Source: Parachlamydiales bacterium (GTDB taxonomy: Bacteria > Chlamydiota > Chlamydiia > Chlamydiales > JABDDJ01). From it: a stretch of 10,086 nucleotides of DNA. The number at the start of each line of letters is the position of its first letter. The first letter of the stretch is position 1. The notes beneath the pieces were generated by a model. That model searched no databases and had not been told where the DNA came from. It worked only from the letters and a program-made list of their open reading frames with translations. Where the stretch lies: the NCBI GenBank assembly GCA_041671045.1, contig JBAZCF010000018.1:1-10086 (forward strand). Reading direction: 5' to 3'. Both the position numbers and the translations under genes were made by a program. This document shows, one piece after another, positions 7,218 to 10,086 of this stretch.

Positions 7218-8600
7218 ATGGATTCTGAAAATACCGAAGCCGAGTCAATCACTCAGGAGCACGAGGAGTCCTCTGCGCGCGAAAGAAGCCAAACCCATCA
7301 CCGCTCTCATAGTAACGACAAAAATGCCACTCCCATAGAGCAAGAAATCATAAAAATCGCCGACATCCAAAGGATGAACAGCGACCAATTAAGCCAATTC
7401 GGAAAAAACTACGGCCTTAAGCACCTAGCTTCCCTGACGAAATCGCAAGCTGTGTTTGAAATCGTTAAGCTGATCTCCGAAAACCCTAACGAAGTGCTTT
7501 TCGGCGAAGGCGTCCTTGAAGTCCTCCCCGACGGCTTCGGCTTTCTACGCTCCCCTAACTACAACTACCTGCCTTCTCCCGAAGATATTTATGTCTCTCC
7601 AGCACAAATCCGCCGTTTCGACCTGCGTAAAGGCGACACCATCTACGGCACTATCCGCCCACCTAAAGAGAAAGAAAAATACTTCGCAATGCTTAAAGTG
7701 GAGACCATCAACGGCGTCACTCCGGAGAAAGCCCGCGAACGTGTCCTCTTTGAAAACCTTACACCTCTATACCCTAGCGAACGCTTGGTCATGGAAACGA
7801 CACGTGACAAACTATCCACACGTGTACTTGACCTAGCCGCCCCTATCGGTAAAGGCCAGCGCGGACTGATCGTCGCTCCTCCCCGCTCCGGTAAGACGAT
7901 CATTATGCAAAACATTGCTAATGCTATCGCTACTAACAACAAAGAAGTGATCCTGATGGTATTGCTCATCGACGAGCGCCCTGAAGAAGTCACCGATATG
8001 CAACGTATCGTCAAAGGCGAAGTCATCGCTTCCACATTTGACGAACCCCCCGAGCGCCACGTCCAAATCGCTGAGATGACAATTGAAAAAGCACGCCGCC
8101 AAGTAGAACATGGCCGCGATGTCGTCATCCTCCTCGACAACCTGACACGTCTAGCCCGCGCATACAATACAGTCCAGCCGCACTCCGGCAAGATCCTTAC
8201 AGGTGGTGTAGATGCTAACGCCTTGCATAAACCCAAACGTTTCTTCGGTGCTGCACGTAACATCGAAGAAGGCGGCTCGCTCACTATCATCGCTACTGCG
8301 TTGATTGAAACGGGCTCACGTATGGACGAGGTTATCTTTGAAGAATTCAAAGGTACCGGTAACATGGAACTTGTACTAGACCGCAAACTAGCCGACAGAC
8401 GTACATTCCCAGCAGTGGATATTCTCAAGAGCGGTACACGTAAAGAAGAACTCCTTTACCATCCTGATGAACTGGAAAAAATCTTCCTCTTGCGTCAAGC
8501 AGTGGCTGATCTTTCCTCTGTGGATGCAATGAATCTAGTTCTTAACCGTTTAAGAAAAACCAATAGCAATATAGAGTTCCTATTGTCGGTAAAAGAGTAA
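7218..8600 (+). CDS. rho: Transcription termination factor Rho
   Basis: Rho is the hexameric RNA-dependent ATPase/helicase that ends transcription of untranslated RNA. The protein has 460 residues. The first 42 are a hydrophilic extension rich in Glu, Ser and His. The Rho N-terminal helical domain follows (about 43–90), then the cold-shock-like RNA-binding domain (about 93–165) with the RNP1-type motif DGFGFLR (105–111). The RecA-type motor has Walker A APPRSGKT (220–227, Lys226), IDERPEEVTDM, Walker B VVILLDNLTR with D307, and the Q-loop block TGGVDANALHKPKRFFGAAR (328–347). The conserved C-terminal part follows (EEFKGTGNMEL, SGTRKEELL, ending near the stop). Everything needed for activity appears intact. 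E. coli Rho is about 419 residues, so the extra length is mainly the N-terminal extension. It lies 27 bases after coaE and 18 bases before the next gene. Confidence 0.98.
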   Translation: MDSENTEAESITQEHEESSARERSQTHHRSHSNDKNATPIEQEIIKIADIQRMNSDQLSQFGKNYGLKHLASLTKSQAVFEIVKLISENPNEVLFGEGVLEVLPDGFGFLRSPNYNYLPSPEDIYVSPAQIRRFDLRKGDTIYGTIRPPKEKEKYFAMLKVETINGVTPEKARERVLFENLTPLYPSERLVMETTRDKLSTRVLDLAAPIGKGQRGLIVAPPRSGKTIIMQNIANAIATNNKEVILMVLLIDERPEEVTDMQRIVKGEVIASTFDEPPERHVQIAEMTIEKARRQVEHGRDVVILLDNLTRLARAYNTVQPHSGKILTGGVDANALHKPKRFFGAARNIEEGGSLTIIATALIETGSRMDEVIFEEFKGTGNMELVLDRKLADRRTFPAVDILKSGTRKEELLYHPDELEKIFLLRQAVADLSSVDAMNLVLNRLRKTNSNIEFLLSVKE

Positions 8601-8608
8601 ATTCCTGT

Positions 8609-8615
8609 GGGAGGA
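8609..8615 (+). promoter_or_regulatory. Ribosome binding site of the gene after rho
   Basis: GGGAGGA is the strongest Shine–Dalgarno match in the window. Its GGAGG core ends 4 bases before the ATG at 8619, slightly tight. It overlaps the alternative in-frame GTG at 8607, which makes that GTG less likely, although AAAAGAG at 8591–8597 could serve the GTG. Confidence 0.55.
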
Positions 8616-8618
8616 AAT

Positions 8619-9458
8619 ATGGGTTTCGCTAAGTGGTCCGCTGCCGCGTTGCTGTTCTCCGTTATGCTTTGGGCATTATGGATCTACTTCGATCCCATTT
8701 CCTCCACTCTAAACGCCTATGTTGAAAATGGCGATTTCATCACTCTGGAAGCACGTTTTACTCAGGAAGAAATTCTAGAGGCACAAAGAAACGTACTTTT
8801 GGGAGGAAATACCCGCTCTTACAAAGGCATTTCCACTAAATATCTCCCCTACCTGCTTTTGGAAGTAAAATATACCGGACAGGATAAAAAAACACGTGAA
8901 GGAATGGTTCTTTGGAGCCTCTTCGATGGTGAAATCCTCCTCAATACCGAAACAGGCCAACGTACCCATGGGTATTTTGACGCCATCTCCAATAACGCCA
9001 CCGGAAATGATTACAGGATCTTGCAATCACTATCACGCAGCGGCGGAGTATTAGCGATAGACCAACTTCAGCGTGAATTACGCCTAGAAGAGGAAGCTGT
9101 TGAAAATTGGATAGCCAGTGCTCGTACGAAGCATTTGATCACTCAGAAAGGCAATATCCTACAACTGCACTTCCAAAACCCCAAACTAGTCGTCACACCC
9201 CAAAGCACCATCGTGCAGCGTGTCGTCACCAAGCCCTACAGCCAAGCGGATTGGCTGCCTAAAAAGTTTACCCGTAGTCAAATCGAAGTGAGTGCCAAAG
9301 CGGCATTCGGCAACGATTTCTCCGTTCGCGCTGCGCAGGAGATCTACCTTCCCGTCTTCAGCATCGAAGTCCAAAATCCCGATGGGTCCACACTCACAAG
9401 CTACTGGAATCCCTTAAACGGACAACAGATTTCACAAGGTTATTTAGGCTATAGATAA
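8619..9458 (+). CDS. Membrane-anchored protein of unknown function with a duplicated module around a winged-helix-like segment
   Basis: I do not recognise the family. The 279-residue product has one N-terminal hydrophobic segment (about 8–24, flanked by K5 and D25), so the rest is probably outside the cytoplasm or lies along the inner membrane as a bitopic domain. Two regions resemble each other. Residues 47–118 contain FTQEEI, KYLPYLLLEV and WSLFDGEIL. Residues 217–275 contain FTRSQI, IYLPVFSIEV and WNPLNGQQI. Shared spacing is YLP-x4-EV and W-x4-G. Between them, residues 130–185 (RILQSLSRSGG, LQRELRLEEEAVENWI, KHLITQKGNILQLHF) look like a winged helix with a beta-wing. The ATG at 8619 is preferred over the GTG at 8607 because of the Shine–Dalgarno. 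Chlamydia trachomatis has, from memory, an uncharacterised gene (CT490) in the same place after rho; orthology is plausible but unverified. Confidence 0.8.
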   Translation: MGFAKWSAAALLFSVMLWALWIYFDPISSTLNAYVENGDFITLEARFTQEEILEAQRNVLLGGNTRSYKGISTKYLPYLLLEVKYTGQDKKTREGMVLWSLFDGEILLNTETGQRTHGYFDAISNNATGNDYRILQSLSRSGGVLAIDQLQRELRLEEEAVENWIASARTKHLITQKGNILQLHFQNPKLVVTPQSTIVQRVVTKPYSQADWLPKKFTRSQIEVSAKAAFGNDFSVRAAQEIYLPVFSIEVQNPDGSTLTSYWNPLNGQQISQGYLGYR

Positions 9459-9482
9459 TTAACTTCTGTCTTAAATGAACAT
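9458..9482 (-). repeat. Right copy of the inverted repeat bounding the sppA–rho block
   Basis: Read on the minus strand this is ATGTTCATTTAAGAC followed by AGAAGTTAAT, matching 2766–2791 at 22 of 26 columns. It begins at the last base of the stop codon of the preceding gene and lies in the 69-base convergent gap. No U-tract-bearing hairpin is present in 9459–9527. TTTTGCGAAGCGAAA at about 9496–9510 can form only a short bulged stem, so I do not call a terminator. Confidence 0.5.
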
Positions 9483-9527
9483 AGCCATAATTCTATTTTG
9501 CGAAGCGAAACGTTCTTTAGTATTGAG

Positions 9528-9983
9528 TTACGCTGCTTTATAAGTACTTTTCAAGAAGAACTGGTTAGAGGATAAACGAAGATTTGTAGGTTCCGGCTCT
9601 ACTTTCACATATTTTTTTCTTAAAAAGTTAGTCAATACACAGCCAAACATAATGCCATTAAAGATTGAAAACACTTTAAAAGCAATTCCTGAAACAGGAA
9701 TTCCTTTGTTAAAATGACAAGCAATAGCTAATACAGAGGCACTAAGGCCTGAAATCTTGCCATAGAATGGATTGAATTCTGTAAAGTGATAGTAACGGTT
9801 TGAAGGTTTTGATTGATTCAATGACTGACTACTTTTTGAATAACATATTGCGATCCCTCCCCCTAAAATTGTTGTTGCAGCAAATAGGAGAGGATTAGCC
9901 ACTGCTGAAGCAGCACAACCCACAACAAAAAAAGGATTCTCTTTGCAATATTGAATTGCAGGTTGAATTGATTCAAAAGCCAT
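9528..9983 (-). CDS. Small membrane protein of unknown function, inclusion-membrane-protein-like hydrophobicity
   Basis: This is a 151-residue protein that I do not recognise. Two hydrophobic regions dominate. Residues 17–48 are about 30 apolar residues interrupted by Asn30-Pro31. Residues 78–120 form two lobes split by HFNKG (90–94). A polar Ser/Gln/Asn-rich linker (49–75) separates the regions, and the basic RKK (122–124) follows the last segment. The tail (125–151) is hydrophilic. There is no cleavable signal peptide with a clear cleavage site. Closely paired hydrophobic lobes are the hallmark of chlamydial inclusion membrane (Inc) proteins, but the same look occurs in ordinary inner-membrane proteins, so this is only a suggestion. 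The start at 9983 has a weak Shine–Dalgarno (GTGAG about 7 bases upstream). The gene is convergent with the sppA–rho block. It is A/T-rich like the F-box/LRR gene at the other edge. Confidence 0.7.
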   Translation of the reverse strand: MAFESIQPAIQYCKENPFFVVGCAASAVANPLLFAATTILGGGIAICYSKSSQSLNQSKPSNRYYHFTEFNPFYGKISGLSASVLAIACHFNKGIPVSGIAFKVFSIFNGIMFGCVLTNFLRKKYVKVEPEPTNLRLSSNQFFLKSTYKAA

Positions 9984-10028
9984 AAATTAACTCACTTAAT
10001 ATTAAAAATTAACAACTCAATTCACACT

Positions 10029-10043
10029 TATAATGCCGGCATT
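10029..10043. promoter_or_regulatory. TATAAT overlapping a 12-base palindrome
   Basis: A perfect plus-strand TATAAT (10029–10034) overlaps the perfect palindrome AATGCCGGCATT (10032–10043), about 46 bases upstream of the minus-strand membrane-protein gene. The plus-strand TTAACA at 10009–10014 would be a good -35 but is only 14 bases away. Read on the minus strand the same site gives TATAAG. It may be a promoter/operator for the gene at 9983 or for one beyond the right edge. A palindrome of this length is expected by chance a few times per 10 kb. Confidence 0.2.
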
Positions 10044-10086
10044 GATAAACCATAAAACAAGTTCTAGGGACTTTGACATGCATGAC

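Noticed and set aside
7643..8428. Minus-strand open frame of 261 codons opposite rho
   Set aside because: Rho is unmistakable on the plus strand here. The antisense product is Ser/Arg/Ile-rich with no domain pattern, as expected for a shadow of a conserved gene.
8607..8618. GTG at 8607 as the start of the gene after rho
   Set aside because: It lies at the GGGAGGA ribosome binding site, which better serves the ATG at 8619. It cannot be fully excluded because AAAAGAG lies 9 bases before the GTG.
9496..9510. Possible intrinsic terminator after the block (TTTTGCGAAGCGAAA)
   Set aside because: The stem is only a few pairs with a bulge and no T-tract follows, so it does not meet the usual terminator form.
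10029..10043. Palindrome AATGCCGGCATT as an operator
   Set aside because: Kept only as a low-confidence site: perfect 12-base palindromes are expected by chance in a window of this size, and promoter spacing is poor on the plus strand.
10073..10086. TTGACA near the right edge as a -35 element
   Set aside because: The window ends before any -10 could be seen, so no promoter can be supported.
1..10086. Mobile elements, tRNA or rRNA genes, CRISPR arrays
   Set aside because: No transposase motifs, cloverleaf-like segments, rRNA signatures or regularly spaced direct repeats were seen by eye on either strand.

Overview
This window most likely comes from an amoeba-associated chlamydia (order Parachlamydiales). 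The gene order sppA/sohB, polA, coaE, rho, all on one strand, matches my recollection of the Chlamydia trachomatis order CT494–CT493–CT492–CT491. The large F-box/leucine-rich-repeat protein beside it is typical of the environmental chlamydiae of protists rather than of the reduced animal pathogens. The genus cannot be fixed from this sequence alone.

Layout. Positions 1–2681 (minus strand) hold the first 893 codons of a very long open frame that runs off the left edge. It encodes an uncharacterised N-terminal domain, an F-box near residues 278–318, and about 18 irregular leucine-rich repeats. A 194-base divergent intergenic region (2682–2875) holds its promoter and ribosome binding site and the start region of the plus-strand block. 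Positions 2876–9458 (plus strand) are a compact five-gene block: sppA (membrane-bound signal-peptide peptidase/SohB family), polA (full-length DNA polymerase I with all three activities), coaE (dephospho-CoA kinase), rho (transcription terminator) and an anchored protein of unknown function. Gaps between these genes are 5, 2, 27 and 18 bases, so they are probably co-transcribed. After a 69-base gap, a minus-strand gene (9528–9983) encodes a small membrane protein with two hydrophobic regions. The last 103 bases are upstream sequence with no gene that I can support.

How it fits together. The central block is housekeeping: membrane proteolysis, DNA repair and replication, coenzyme A synthesis and transcription termination. 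It is flanked on both sides by minus-strand genes that look like lineage-specific, possibly host-directed accessory genes. The LRR gene is visibly more A/T-rich than the block. An imperfect inverted repeat of about 26 bases lies in the two intergenic regions that bound the block.

I do not see a wholly new multi-gene system. The best leads are the F-box/LRR protein with its unassigned N-terminal domain, the duplicated module in the protein after rho, the boundary inverted repeat, and the small membrane protein. I found no rRNA, tRNA, CRISPR array, transposase or convincing intrinsic terminator.
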